A DNA stretch of 64,000 nucleotides from Tellurirhabdus bombi (GCF_021484805.1 NZ_CP090557.1:1872001-1936000); one strand, 5' to 3'. Positions 8,394 through 18,700 are shown, counted from the first letter of the stretch. Program-made: numbers and translations. Notes: generated by a model not told the origin, from the sequence alone.

Positions 8394-9620
8394 ATGATAA
8401 AAATCGTAAAAAGTCTTTTTTCAGTAGCGCTACTAACGGGGCTAATGTCCGGTACGCTGTCTAGTTGTAACAAAGAAAAACCGCTACCCCCGAACCCGGG
8501 CGAAGATCGGGAAGAACAGCTGCCTTCAACGCCGTCTACCTCTATTCCCGACGCGCTGGTGGGCACCTGGTATGCCGATCATAACGAAGGACCACTCACG
8601 GCAAACTGGGATAACAAGACGTTTCAGGGCGAACCGGGTTTCCGCGAATTTCGCACGATGGTGTTTACCAAAGACGGCAAAAATGCCATTGAGTACACGT
8701 CCGATGTCTTGAATCTAAGCGATGGAGAAGTAAAGCAATTCCTGTATAAAGTGGTCGGTACGCTGGAATATCGGGCAACACCGGCTCAGCTGACATTCCA
8801 CGCCCAGAGCGGAACCATGCGCGTTTTCAGCAATCGGTACTCGGGCTATAAAGAAGCACAAATTACCAGTGAAGACCTGAAACCCTACTACAGCGTTTTG
8901 CGCAACCCAGATGCGACAACCTACGCATCGGCGACCAACTACCTGAAAGCCCAGCGGTTCGACGGGGGCAACCAATTTGCCGTAACCTACATCAAAGTAA
9001 AAGGCAGCAGCAACCCGCCTACCAACTCAAATAGCCCATACGCCAAGCCACCGGCTGCGGGTACGTACGTGAAAATCGAGAACCTGTATTACCCCACCGT
9101 AACAATTGGAAAGCAGGAATGGATGTCGGTGAATTACGCTGGTTTGGGTGGAATTTCGATGAATGCGAAACCGCAGTACGGTACGTATTACAAACACACA
9201 GATCTGCGCAATATTGACATTCCGGCGGGCTGGCGTATTCCCACCATTGAGGATTACACCAAACTGCTGGCATCGCAGGGGCTGCAACTGAATCAATGGG
9301 GCACCACCGATGGCGAGGATTTAGAATCGAAGAAGCGGCTGGGTAAACTGATGTCGGCAACCGGTTGGAAAAAGGAAGACGGCTACGCCACCAACCAATC
9401 CGGGTTTAATGCGGTTCCCGCCAACTACCTGGTGGTCGATCACACCCCCAATGGCGAAGGTTCGAACTGTGCGTTGTGGACCTCGGAGAAGAACAGTAGC
9501 GAGCACGCCATGGCTTTCGAAATTATTCAATTGCCCAGCGATACGTACGCCAAAATGAATTTTTACCCAACTAGCTATAAAGTGCCTCATTTGCCGGTTC
9601 GCTTCGTGAAAGATAAATAA
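8394..9620 (+). CDS. Lipoprotein with C-terminal FISUMP domain
   Basis: The frame opens at a TTG at 8367, but the ATG at 8394 gives a clean lipoprotein signal (MIKIVKSLFSVALLTG... LSSCNK), so it was chosen; length 408 residues. Residues about 45-210 are a beta-rich domain of the kind seen in lipocalin-like surface proteins. The C-terminal part (about 225-405) matches the Fibrobacter succinogenes major paralogous domain: TIGKQEWMSVNY, YGTYYKH, IPAGWRIPT, GFNAVPANY, CALWTSE and a terminal VRFVKD. It is likely exposed at the outer membrane. Function of FISUMP domains is not known. An 11-bp inverted repeat stands just before the start. Confidence 0.85.
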   Translation: MIKIVKSLFSVALLTGLMSGTLSSCNKEKPLPPNPGEDREEQLPSTPSTSIPDALVGTWYADHNEGPLTANWDNKTFQGEPGFREFRTMVFTKDGKNAIEYTSDVLNLSDGEVKQFLYKVVGTLEYRATPAQLTFHAQSGTMRVFSNRYSGYKEAQITSEDLKPYYSVLRNPDATTYASATNYLKAQRFDGGNQFAVTYIKVKGSSNPPTNSNSPYAKPPAAGTYVKIENLYYPTVTIGKQEWMSVNYAGLGGISMNAKPQYGTYYKHTDLRNIDIPAGWRIPTIEDYTKLLASQGLQLNQWGTTDGEDLESKKRLGKLMSATGWKKEDGYATNQSGFNAVPANYLVVDHTPNGEGSNCALWTSEKNSSEHAMAFEIIQLPSDTYAKMNFYPTSYKVPHLPVRFVKDK

Positions 9621-9655
9621 GCGCTGCCTTCTTCGGCTTATCGAAGGGTTGGCGA

Positions 9656-9721
9656 GGGAGAGGGTAGAGTAAATTCTTAACTTCTGGCAACGGGGCGTTA
9701 AGGGTTTCTCTACCCCTTCCC
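9656..9721. repeat. Long imperfect inverted repeat (stem-loop) after the FISUMP gene
   Basis: Nested arms: GGGTAGAG (9662-9669) with CTCTACCC (9708-9715), flanked by further pairing (GGGA with TCCC), and inner CTTAAC (9676-9681) with GTTAAG (9697-9702). It begins 35 bases after the stop codon. It lacks a U-run, so it is either a 3'-end stability structure or a small dispersed palindromic element. Confidence 0.45.
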
Positions 9722-9795
9722 GTTGTTAGACTAGGCCGCAACGTGCACGGGGCTAAGCCCAAATCGTATATCTTGCGCTTGATAAGCGATCCTTT

Positions 9796-10662
9796 ATGAA
9801 GCGTTTTTTACTTTTTCAGGCGTACGGTATGGTGGCTATTTACCAGGAGCTGCTTTATTCGGTTTACTCAATCATTAAACTTTACCAGGGCCGGCCTCCC
9901 TTTGAGATTGTCATTTATACTGATGATTCCGCTTATTTTCAGGCTAGACTTCCTGCTTGGGTGAAGTACGAATTACTGGATAAGGCGCGGCAGAAAGAGT
10001 GGGCGGGGAGCATTCAGTTTGTGCACCGGGTCAAGATCATGGTCTTGCTTGACTTTATGAAAAGCCACCGTGGTAGCCTCATTTACGCGGACACGGACAC
10101 GTTTTTCACGGATCGGCTCGAGCCCATCTACGAATGGATTGAACAGGGAAATTACGCCGTTCACGTAGCCGAAGGGCAAATCAGCTCCCGGAGCAATCTG
10201 ACGCTTCGTCGACTGGACACTTTTCTGAAAAAACACCCAGATTATGCGATCAGCCGCGACCAGATGATGTACAATGCGGGCTTGCTGGGGTTGCTGAGCC
10301 AAAATATTGAGGTCGTTGAGGAAGTGCTGAAATTAACCGATCAGTTGTACCCCATTTACCACCGCCACATTGTCGAACAACTCGCCTTTTCGCACGCATT
10401 TGCTACTCGTGGACAAGTGAAAGAAGCCTACCAACAGGTGTATCATTATTGGGGATTTAAAGAGTTCCGAAAAGCCTTGCAGGACTTTTTTGACTTTAAT
10501 GCCAACGTACCTCACGAGGCACTTATCGAAAAGGTCGACCAGATTAATCCCATTCGCCTGCACCAGCCCAAACTGGCCTACGAACGGCTTTCCTTCTGGC
10601 CTAAAACCTACCGGAAGCTCTTGAAAAAGCGCTGGAAATTCGCCGAATATCGTTTGGAATAA
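9796..10662 (+). CDS. GT-A-fold glycosyltransferase-like protein
   Basis: A 288-residue cytoplasmic protein with no signal peptide. The N-terminus (MKRFLLFQAYG, then PPFEIVIYTDD) and the central SLIYADTDTFF with a DxD-type metal and nucleotide-sugar site near residues 98-100 fit a nucleotide-diphospho-sugar transferase fold. A later DQMMYNAGLLGL segment resembles the acceptor region of such enzymes. Donor and acceptor are unknown. It stands alone on the plus strand between the FISUMP lipoprotein and the convergent LytTR regulator, with only 6 bases between the two stop codons. Confidence is good for the fold class and low for a precise role. Confidence 0.7.
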   Translation: MKRFLLFQAYGMVAIYQELLYSVYSIIKLYQGRPPFEIVIYTDDSAYFQARLPAWVKYELLDKARQKEWAGSIQFVHRVKIMVLLDFMKSHRGSLIYADTDTFFTDRLEPIYEWIEQGNYAVHVAEGQISSRSNLTLRRLDTFLKKHPDYAISRDQMMYNAGLLGLLSQNIEVVEEVLKLTDQLYPIYHRHIVEQLAFSHAFATRGQVKEAYQQVYHYWGFKEFRKALQDFFDFNANVPHEALIEKVDQINPIRLHQPKLAYERLSFWPKTYRKLLKKRWKFAEYRLE

Positions 10663-10668
10663 AATGCC

Positions 10669-11466
10669 TTATTTACCCATCCACCGCTTAAAGTCCGACG
10701 CGCGTTCGCGACTTACCAGTACCTCTTCTTCCGGGGCGGGTTTCAGCGTTAGTTTGAGTTTATTGTTGAAATAAGGATGGATTTGCAACACGGAATTAAT
10801 GTGCACAATGAACTGCCGGTTGGCGCGAAAAAAGAGCGTGGGGTCAAGCATTTTTTCCAGTTCATCCAGCGTATAATCCAGGGAGAATTTCTGACCCGTA
10901 AACGTTCGGAACAAACAAACGCCTTCCTCGGAATAGAAATGACCAATCTCATCGGCGCTGATCGGCACCCATTGCTGGCGGTGCTTGACCAGAAAGCGGC
11001 GGCGGTAGTCGGTCGGTTGAATTTGCTGACGTAGCTGCTGAACCAGCGCATCGATGTTGACAAGACCCAGATCGGAAGCTTTTGCTTCCGCAACTTCTGG
11101 GCTTGAAATAGTTAGTAAGCGCTTGTATTTGAGCATGCTGGCTTCCAACTCATGCCGTTTGATGGGCTTGAGCAAATAGTCGATGCTGTTAACCTTAAAC
11201 GCTTTTAGCGCGTATTCGTCATAAGAAGTGGTAAAAATGACGGGTGAACTGACCGTAGTTTGCTCAAAAATCTCAAAACTCTGGCCGTCAGCCAGTTCAA
11301 TATCCATCAGAATAAGGTCGGGCGCGGTATTGGTTTGCAACCAAGCCACCGAAGCCCGGACGCTGGCCATTGTCCCGACGATGGTAACATTGGATGAAAC
11401 CTCCTGCAACAACTTGGTTAGCTTACGGACGGCCAACTCTTCATCTTCGATAATTAATACATTCAT
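10669..11466 (-). CDS. LytTR response regulator of the twin-kinase locus
   Basis: The frame extends to a TTG at 11478, but the ATG at 11466 (MNVLIIEDEE) starts exactly at the receiver domain and is preferred, giving 265 residues. The receiver carries the acidic pair at 8-9, phosphoacceptor Asp55 (LILMDIEL) and Lys100 (YLLKPIK). The LytTR domain covers about 160-262, with LFFRANRQFIVHINSVLQI and FKRWMGK at the end. It lies 130 bases downstream of two LytS-type kinases on the same strand and is the only regulator there, so both kinases may feed it. Direct repeats upstream of the locus are candidate autoregulatory sites. Confidence 0.93.
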   Translation of the reverse strand: MNVLIIEDEELAVRKLTKLLQEVSSNVTIVGTMASVRASVAWLQTNTAPDLILMDIELADGQSFEIFEQTTVSSPVIFTTSYDEYALKAFKVNSIDYLLKPIKRHELEASMLKYKRLLTISSPEVAEAKASDLGLVNIDALVQQLRQQIQPTDYRRRFLVKHRQQWVPISADEIGHFYSEEGVCLFRTFTGQKFSLDYTLDELEKMLDPTLFFRANRQFIVHINSVLQIHPYFNNKLKLTLKPAPEEEVLVSRERASDFKRWMGK

Positions 11467-11596
11467 GGTACGCAGCAATTAATACAGGCCGATATGCCGT
11501 CACCTAAGCTAGGTTATTTAACTCGGGCAAATCAAGGGCTTTTGCCGCTGATTTGAAAAGGTGCTTGATCAAACGGAAAAAAACGTCCCTGGAACG

Positions 11597-12670
11597 TCAG
11601 GCCTCAAACGCGGGCTGGCCCGTCAGCAGGGGCAGCGTAACCACAAACTGATCGTTGCTGTCTTCAATTTTAACTCCTCCCTGGGCCAGCAGTTGGTATT
11701 TTGTGGTGATATTGACCAGGCCGATGCCGTTGGATAGCACCCGCGTAGGTCGGCGCTGCAAATTATTCCGTACGCTCAAGCTTGGATCCGACTCGGGCAA
11801 GTATCCTGATGCACTGGTTTCGATAAAAATGTGGAGGGGCTGATCCGTGGCAACAACGTTGTGCTTGATGGCATTTTCGACCAGCAGTTGCAGCGTTAAC
11901 GGAGGCAGCAAGGTGTTTAAATAGGCATTATCCACGTTAATTTGCAGACATAAGCCCGTTCCGTACCGCGTGCGTTGCAAGTGATAATACGATTGAATAA
12001 ACTCCAGTTCGGTAGCCAGCGTCGTTAATTCGTTGGTATTTGTTTGCAGCAAATAACGATAGACACTCGCTAATTCGTCGATAAATTGCTCCGCTCGTTC
12101 GGGGTCTTCGTCGATCAGGGAAGAAAGCGAATTCAGGCTATTAAAAAGAAAATGCGGGTTAATCTGCTGCTTCAGACCTTCGAGTTGGCTTTGCAAATTT
12201 GCTCGCTTGAACTTCTCCGTCTCGCTCAATGTCTGCGACCACAGCTCAAACGTATAGACGCTTTCGTGAACGATATTGACCAGAATATTACCGGCAATGC
12301 CAATAATCAATGCCCGTTGCAGGCGCTCTGGCTGAAAGCTGTAGCCCGGAAAATTGACCCAGTCGTAGCCGTAAAAAAAAGCATAAAACGTGATGGACGA
12401 CATCAGAATGTGGGCAATCAACGCCAGAGACAAGCGCATCCAGGTTTGCCGGATCGCCGGATAACGACGGCGGAAATAAAGGGCCGGAACACCATGTAGA
12501 AAGTAAATCGGAGTCCAAATGATGATAACACTTAAAGTGGCCAGCAAAAAGATGTCAAGCCGTTGCAGGTAAATGGGTCCGAAGAGCAAATAGTTGAGCA
12601 CCAGGTAATAAACCGGTAGAATGCTCAAGGCAATATAGTTGTCGCGCCGGGTATATTGCTTTCTCTTCAA
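11597..12670 (-). CDS. LytS-type sensor histidine kinase (first of two paralogues)
   Basis: A 357-residue kinase with about four N-terminal membrane helices (roughly 12-32, 40-65, 78-100, 118-138) and no extracellular domain. The His_kinase domain has His173 in INPHFLFNSLNSLSSLI, the N box ENAIKHN (265-271) and a G box NGIGLVN (314-320). This is the PF06580 architecture that normally pairs with LytTR regulators, and one follows downstream. It is clearly paralogous to the next upstream kinase through ASVYRYLLQ and LPPLTLQ. The 130 bases between it and the regulator hold no gene. Confidence 0.92.
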   Translation of the reverse strand: MKRKQYTRRDNYIALSILPVYYLVLNYLLFGPIYLQRLDIFLLATLSVIIIWTPIYFLHGVPALYFRRRYPAIRQTWMRLSLALIAHILMSSITFYAFFYGYDWVNFPGYSFQPERLQRALIIGIAGNILVNIVHESVYTFELWSQTLSETEKFKRANLQSQLEGLKQQINPHFLFNSLNSLSSLIDEDPERAEQFIDELASVYRYLLQTNTNELTTLATELEFIQSYYHLQRTRYGTGLCLQINVDNAYLNTLLPPLTLQLLVENAIKHNVVATDQPLHIFIETSASGYLPESDPSLSVRNNLQRRPTRVLSNGIGLVNITTKYQLLAQGGVKIEDSNDQFVVTLPLLTGQPAFEA

Positions 12671-12727
12671 GACCGATTAGGGTTTGATCTGGAACCGATC
12701 GCCATTGCGGTCTGACGGCTCGGACGT

Positions 12728-13795
12728 TTAGGGTAAAACTAACAAACTTTCTTCTTTTTTTTGCGCTAAGCTTACCTGAACCTTGAACGTCTGTCCATCG
12801 TCGGTAACCTGCGGTAACGGCAGGTTGAGCGACGCATAAAGCGTAGTGACGTGGCTCAGTCCGCCGGGCTGCGTATTCAGAGAACGGCTTTTTCGCTGAA
12901 TTGAATTGCTGATTGTCAATAAATTATGGCTGGCTTCAATTCCGATGCGCAATGGCTGGCCGACTTCAATTACGTTGTGCCGGATGGCGTTTTCGACCAG
13001 CGTTTGCAACGTCAGGGGTGGGAGCGTCCGGTTGAGCAGGCTTTCGTCGATGGAAAACTGGCAATCCAAGGCGGCTCCGTAGCGCGTCTGAAGCAGGTAG
13101 ATATAAGCCCGGATAAAGTCAAGTTCGGCTTTGAGCGAAACCAAGCGGTACTGGTTCATCTGGAGCAGGTAGCGGTAAACACTGGCCAGCTCGTCCAGAA
13201 ATTCGCCTGCCTTCTGCCGGTCTTCCCAAATCAGTGCCGATAGAGAATTAAGGCTATTAAAGAGAAAATGCGGATTAACCTGGTTCTTCAGGCTGTCAAA
13301 TTGGCTTTGTAAGCTGGCCTTCTGAATGGCTTCCGATTCGGCCACGGCCAGCCGGTAGAGGTGGAGGTAATAGGACGTTTCGTAGTAACTCCCGACAATT
13401 GCCAGAAAGGTCAGCGCAACAAAAACCTGAATCAGATAAAGGCCGGGAAAGGCAGGCTGAGCGTTCAGCCCCATCCAGTCGATTTGATTAATCAACCAAG
13501 TTTCACCAGCTTGAATCGGGATCGTAAAAAGCGAATAGCCGCCCGCGGTAATCAAGACGCGCCGACTGGTCTGGGATTTATGCGTATACCGTTGCCGAAC
13601 CCACATAACCCACCAGCGCAAGAGGTGCCAGACAGCGGCCGTCGTTAGGAGTTCGCAGGCGTAAATGAGCGCGAATAGTCGCCAGCTATAACCGAATTCT
13701 TCCAGATAAGTCCAGACAAAAGGCAATGCCGCCACGGGTATCCCAATGATTCGTAACCATTTATCGTTGGCAGGTTCAGGACTGACAAAACTCAT
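12728..13795 (-). CDS. LytS-type sensor histidine kinase with degenerate G box (second paralogue)
   Basis: A 355-residue protein with four likely membrane helices, His176 in VNPHFLFNSLNSLSALI and N box ENAIRHN (268-274). Where its neighbour has NGIGLVN it has QPGGLSHV (309-316), so the ATP lid is changed. It also ends in a hydrophilic then hydrophobic tail (KKEESLLVLP). Likely arisen by tandem duplication. It is the promoter-proximal gene of the kinase-kinase-regulator locus. It may be a weak kinase, or a pseudokinase acting as a heterodimer partner; this is inference from one motif. Confidence 0.88.
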   Translation of the reverse strand: MSFVSPEPANDKWLRIIGIPVAALPFVWTYLEEFGYSWRLFALIYACELLTTAAVWHLLRWWVMWVRQRYTHKSQTSRRVLITAGGYSLFTIPIQAGETWLINQIDWMGLNAQPAFPGLYLIQVFVALTFLAIVGSYYETSYYLHLYRLAVAESEAIQKASLQSQFDSLKNQVNPHFLFNSLNSLSALIWEDRQKAGEFLDELASVYRYLLQMNQYRLVSLKAELDFIRAYIYLLQTRYGAALDCQFSIDESLLNRTLPPLTLQTLVENAIRHNVIEVGQPLRIGIEASHNLLTISNSIQRKSRSLNTQPGGLSHVTTLYASLNLPLPQVTDDGQTFKVQVSLAQKKEESLLVLP

Positions 13796-13886
13796 CTTGA
13801 TTTGGCGTACACGGCTCGTACGAAGTTACTTTAAAAATAATGGGCTGCTGATGTAAGAACAAAATCCGGCGGTTATGAAAGTCGGT

Positions 13887-13919
13887 AAATTGTTATTTAG
13901 TAAGGCAAAATTGTTCTTA
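13887..13919 (-). promoter_or_regulatory. Candidate LytTR operator: two direct repeats 21 bases apart
   Basis: AAATTGTTATTT (13887-13898) and AAATTGTTCTTA (13908-13919) share 10 of 12 bases with a 21-base period, the spacing typical of LytTR double sites. They lie 92-124 bases upstream of the first kinase gene. TAAGAACAA at 13854-13862 forms an inverted partner to TTGTTCTTA (13911-13919). Confidence 0.4.
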
Positions 13920-13976
13920 TTGCATAAACTGGCCAAGCAATATCGGTATAGAACGGTATTTCGGCTGAACGAAATG

Positions 13977-14007
13977 AAAAAAGGCCGTTCTAGAACGGCC
14001 TTTTTTT
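13977..14007 (-). terminator. Intrinsic terminator after the second susD
   Basis: An 18-base perfect palindrome (GGCCGTTCTAGAACGGCC, 13983-14000) is flanked by six A and seven T, so it can work in both directions. It lies 24 bases past the susD stop codon and closes the dehydrogenase-susCD-susCD locus. Confidence 0.9.
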
Positions 14008-14030
14008 ATGATTGAAGGGTGTGCGGTCGA

Positions 14031-15749
14031 TTACCAGCCAGGATTTTGAAGCATGGCAGGCATCTTTCTGACTTCGCTATCGGGTATCGGCAGCAGGTAC
14101 ATTTCAGGGCGGAAGTTGTGTTTCCGGATCGATTGCGTCACCTCATACGTATACGTATTGCCCGTTTTAACGATGCGCATCCGCTTGTTGAAGGAGTTAT
14201 TCACCGCCATCGCGGTTTTCCAGCGGCGAATGTCGTGCCAGCGGTGATCTTCGAAAGCCAGTTCGATGCGGCGTTCGTTTTGAATTACTTCCCGCATTTC
14301 TTCTTTGGTCATGTTGGGTTTCAAACCGTACAACTGATTCGCGCCCGGATCGATGCCCGCTCTGGCGCGCAGTTCGACCAACTTGGGATAGGCCAGCGCG
14401 GTTTGGCCGGTTTCGTTGATCGCTTCGGCATAGTTGAGTAAAACCTCGGCGTAACGCAGCAGCGGCCAGCCCCGATCAACGGCGAAACTCGTGTTGGCCG
14501 CAATGTTTACGTCGCACATTTTACGGGTATAATAGCCCGTCGTCTGGCCACTGTACGTGAAGCCATCGGACGGTGCCCCTTCGTAGGTATAGACCGGAAC
14601 CAGCGCGTTGGACGAAGCCAGGTAATACGGCGATTCGTTATAAATAATGGAATAACCAAAGCGGGGATCGCGGTTGATATACGGATTTTTCGGGTCGTAG
14701 CCGGAAGTAGGGTCCGTGATGGCTTTGCCGTTTTTCATTGGAAAAGCCTCTGCCAGATTTTGCGTCGGCATGGAGTTATTCTGACCACCACGCGAAGGCA
14801 TGTTGAAAAATACTTCCATATCCCGGTTGGCTCCCCGATTTTGAAAAAAGATGTACTCATTATTCACTCGTTTCAGGAAAACCTGGTAAAAACCGTATCC
14901 TGGCGCCGTAGCATTATCGGTGTTCAGCGAATACTGGCCACTGGTAATAACCGCCTGGGCGGCATCGGCGGCCTTCTGCCAGTGACTAGCATCGTAGGTT
15001 GGATAGCTAACGATAGAAGCCAGTGCGGCATTTTGGGTTTCCGGTGAGCCGTTGAAGAGCGGGCTGGCTGCATAGAGCAAAATGCGCGACTTGAGGGCGA
15101 GACAGGCACCCCGCGTGGCCCGACCATAGTTTTCCTCCGAATAATCGGTTGTGGCGGGCAAAATGGCCGCCAGCGCATCCAGCTCGCCAACCAGATAACT
15201 CACACACTCGGCGAACGAATTGCGGGGCAGGTCAATGAAATCGGCGATGTCAAAAACCTTGTCGCCAATCAGCGGAACGCCCCCGAACGAAACAAGCAAC
15301 TGGTGATAATACCAGGCGCGCAGAAACCGGGCTTCGGCCCCGGCCCGTCGCTGCAATGCCGGAGAAAGCGGGGTAGACGGAAGCCGCGAAAGAAACAGGT
15401 TAACGCGCCGGATGTTGGTATAGGGCGTATTCCAGAAATCCGTGAACGGAAAATTAAGCGGGCTAACTGTGCCGCTATACAAGATAACGGCGTTCTGCGT
15501 CACGCCGGAATATTTGTATTCGGCGTCGTCGGTGGCTTGTTCTGTATTGCCGTGCGAACTCCAGCGGCCCTTGACGAAGCTATAGCCAATATCGCTGTAA
15601 ATGCGGGAAAGAAACGCCATCGTTCGGATACTATCGCTAAAAACAGTCTCCTCCGTTAAGGCATTGGTTTTGGGCTCCAGAAAATCGCCGGATTCTTTGC
15701 AGGCGGCAAGGGCACCAATGAGCAATGATAGGATGAATATTTTTTTCAT
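14031..15749 (-). CDS. SusD/RagB-family outer-membrane lipoprotein (pair 2)
   Basis: A 572-residue protein with lipoprotein signal (IGALAACKE, Cys17). The SusD pattern is clear: ARFLRAWYYHQLLVSFGGVPLI near 145-165, a middle LLYAASPLFNG, AEAFPMKNGK, and a C-terminal RYAEVLLNYAEA and NERRIELAFEDHRWHDIRRWK. SusD proteins sit on the cell surface as the lid of a SusC transporter and bind the incoming ligand. It directly follows its susC by 4 bases. A strong terminator lies just after the stop. The ligand is unknown. Confidence 0.96.
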   Translation of the reverse strand: MKKIFILSLLIGALAACKESGDFLEPKTNALTEETVFSDSIRTMAFLSRIYSDIGYSFVKGRWSSHGNTEQATDDAEYKYSGVTQNAVILYSGTVSPLNFPFTDFWNTPYTNIRRVNLFLSRLPSTPLSPALQRRAGAEARFLRAWYYHQLLVSFGGVPLIGDKVFDIADFIDLPRNSFAECVSYLVGELDALAAILPATTDYSEENYGRATRGACLALKSRILLYAASPLFNGSPETQNAALASIVSYPTYDASHWQKAADAAQAVITSGQYSLNTDNATAPGYGFYQVFLKRVNNEYIFFQNRGANRDMEVFFNMPSRGGQNNSMPTQNLAEAFPMKNGKAITDPTSGYDPKNPYINRDPRFGYSIIYNESPYYLASSNALVPVYTYEGAPSDGFTYSGQTTGYYTRKMCDVNIAANTSFAVDRGWPLLRYAEVLLNYAEAINETGQTALAYPKLVELRARAGIDPGANQLYGLKPNMTKEEMREVIQNERRIELAFEDHRWHDIRRWKTAMAVNNSFNKRMRIVKTGNTYTYEVTQSIRKHNFRPEMYLLPIPDSEVRKMPAMLQNPGW

Positions 15750-15753
15750 ATCG

Positions 15754-18700
15754 TTAGAAAGTAGCGCTTATGCCTAAGTTGATGAGCCGTTGCGGCGGAT
15801 AGCCGACCCGGTCGGTACCAGAGGTAATTTCGGGGTCAAATTCGTACAGTTTGCTTAGGCTAGTGATTGTAAATAGATTGGACCCGTTGGCGTAGACGCG
15901 CAGTTGAGGAATGCCCAGCCGCTTGGTGATGCTAATGGGTAAATCGTAGTTGATCTGCGCCGTTTTCAGGCGGAGATAATTCCCCGAAATAAACCAGAAC
16001 GTCGAGGGGAAGCTGGAAGGATCGCTGACCCCACCCAGCAGACTCAGGCGCGGGTACTGGGCATTGTCACCCAACTCAGGCGTCCAGGCATTCTTGTGCA
16101 CTTCGGTCAGGTTCGACGAGAAAGCCCGAATCGATTCGGCCACCCCGCGTACGTTGAAATTCCGGGCACCCTGAAATAAAACGCTGAAGCTTAAATTCTT
16201 ATAGCGAGCGCCCAGGTTAATCCCAAAATTGGTGTTGGGGAGGTTTGGAAAGCCCGTCACAGCCATATCGTAGCCATTGATGATACCGTCATTGTTCAGG
16301 TCGGCATATTTTAAATCACCCGGCTGGGGCATAACGCTTGGCTTCGGACTGTTATCGATGTCGTTTTGGTCTTTGTAGTAGCCAATAAATTCATAGACAC
16401 GGATTTGTCCAATGCTTTTTCCCGTATAGGTTTGATAATCATATTGGGACTGCGGCTCATCCTGGAAAAGAATCTTGTTTTTGGCAACCGAGTAGTTCCC
16501 TTTGATATTATACGAGAAATCCTTGCCGATTCGGTTTTGATACCCCAATTCGATTTCTATCCCCCGGTTGTTAACGCGTCCGAGGTTAACCGGTGGCAAG
16601 CCTTGTCCGAAAACCGCCGACACGGTTCCCCGTGTAGTCAGAATGTCGAAACGGTTGTTGTTAAAATAGCCAACCGATCCGGTAACAGCGCTATTGAATA
16701 AGCCAAATTCCAGACCAATATCGAGCTTTTTCTCTTTCTCCCAGCTTACGTTATTGTTGGCTAGCGTTCCTTCGACAATGCCCGTATACCCATTGCTTGA
16801 GTAGCCGAAGTCTGCTACTACGGGGCCGTTGCCGTTGGCGTAATTTTGCTGGTAATAATAGCTGAAGCTATTCCCCAGGGCGTCATTCCCAACCAGTCCG
16901 TAAGAAGCTCTTATTTTCAGCAGATCCAGGTAAGGGGCACTGCGCTTAAAGGATGGTTCTTCGGAAATGTTCCAACCCGCCGAAACCGCCGGGAAAAAAC
17001 CATACCGTTTGTCGCTCACGAACCGGTCGGAACCGTTGTAGGCCGCGTTGAACTGAAACAGGTACTTCTGGTTATATTCATACCCAATTCGCGCCGAATA
17101 CCCTTTAAAGTTGCTCGGAATGAAGTTGTAGACGACGTTGCTGTTGGCCGCCGCATTCGAATTGCGGTTAAGAAGCCCCAAACCCGTCAGGTGGTGTTTA
17201 CCAAAAGTCCGGTCATAATTCAGGATGGCCTGAACGTTCATTACCCGCGACGTGCTGCGGCCGTTATAACCAAGAAAGAAGCGGCGAACGCGGTAGACGT
17301 TGGGATCGCGTGGCTCGTAAGTATCGTTGTCCGAGTTATAAATGAACGACGGAAACTGGTCACGCGTCATGCTCCGGGTGTAGAAATAGTTGCTGGTATA
17401 CGACAACCGTCCCTGAATCGACAAACCTGGCGTAATAAAATCCAGCTTCTGGCGGGCCGACATGATAACGTTCATGTTGCTTTCATTATCCCGGTTGTAG
17501 CCGTAATACTGCAAGCGCCCAACCACGTTATTGACGTTGTAATTGGGGTTTTCATTCCGAATCCAGGTACTGTAACCCAGCGAACCATTGGGGTTGTAAA
17601 CCGGGTAGGCAAACGGAGCCAGCGTCAGGAAACTGCTGTAGTCGTAGAAAAGATCATTGTAACCAAACGGGCTACCTACCTGCGGATTATTAACCTGGGC
17701 GAAGTTTCCGTATAAATCAAGGCGCAAATCCAGCCCTTTGGTCACATTCATGTCCAGGTTTGACCGGTAGTTATAGCGCTGGTGGTAATAATTACTGTTC
17801 ACACCCTGGCCGTTTCCATAGTCCTTGAGCATCCCGTTCTGGTAAAGGAAACCCGCCGAGACGAAGTACTTGACCCGTTGTGTACCACCCGACAAATCGA
17901 TGTTGCCGCGATTTTGCTGGCTGAATCTTTTGAACAAAACTTCGCGCCAGTTCACGTCGGGGTGGCCATAAGGATCGGCACCGCTGCGGTAAAGCTCCAG
18001 ATCCTGCTCCGAAAAGCGGGGTTTGAACGACGGGTTAGGGTTCGCGCTATTGTCATTGATCTGGGCCTGGTTGTAAAGGCTGGCCGATTCGTAGGCGTTC
18101 AGATAGCGTGGAATCTTGGTCGGTTGCGACAAGCTGGTTTCCATCCGTACCGAGATCTGAGGCGGCCCTTCTTTACCGCGCCGCGTTGTCACCACCACAA
18201 CCCCGTTGGCACCCCGAACCCCGTAAATGGCGGTCGTGGAGGCATCTTTCAGGATCGACAGGCTTTCAATCTCGTTTGGATCGAGGCGCGCAAACTGATC
18301 GTAGGAAAACTCAATATCGTCCACAATAATCAGCGGTCGGTTATTGCCGTTGTATGAGCTAACCCCCCGAATGAAGAAGTTGGCTCCGTCGGCACCGGGT
18401 CGGCCCGATGGCTGCTGGGAGAAGAAACCCGGCAAGCGTCCGGCGAGTGTGTTCTGCAAACTGGCCGATGGGTTTTCGCGAATATCCTGCCCGCTAACCA
18501 TGCTCACGGCTCCGGTCAGGGTAAGTTTTTTCTGCTGCCCAAAACCAACGACGACAACTTCGTTCAGACCTTGTTCGTCGGATTCCAGCGTCATATTGAT
18601 TGACGAACGGCCACCTATCTGCGCTTCGGCCAGTTTGTACCCAATGGAACGGAAAACCAGCACGCCACTGGTTCCCTTTAAGGTTAGGCTGTAGCGTCCG

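Noticed and set aside
8237-8464. 75-codon plus-strand frame before the FISUMP lipoprotein
   Set aside because: It overlaps the start of a gene with a clear lipoprotein signal in another frame and has no feature of its own.
16846-17715. Long open frame on the plus strand (289 codons) across the second susC
   Set aside because: It is antisense to a certain susC gene and has no recognisable domain; susC codon use leaves the opposite strand open. Similar frames at 18973-19779, 20937-21536, 24078-24803 and 42314-43039 were rejected for the same reason.
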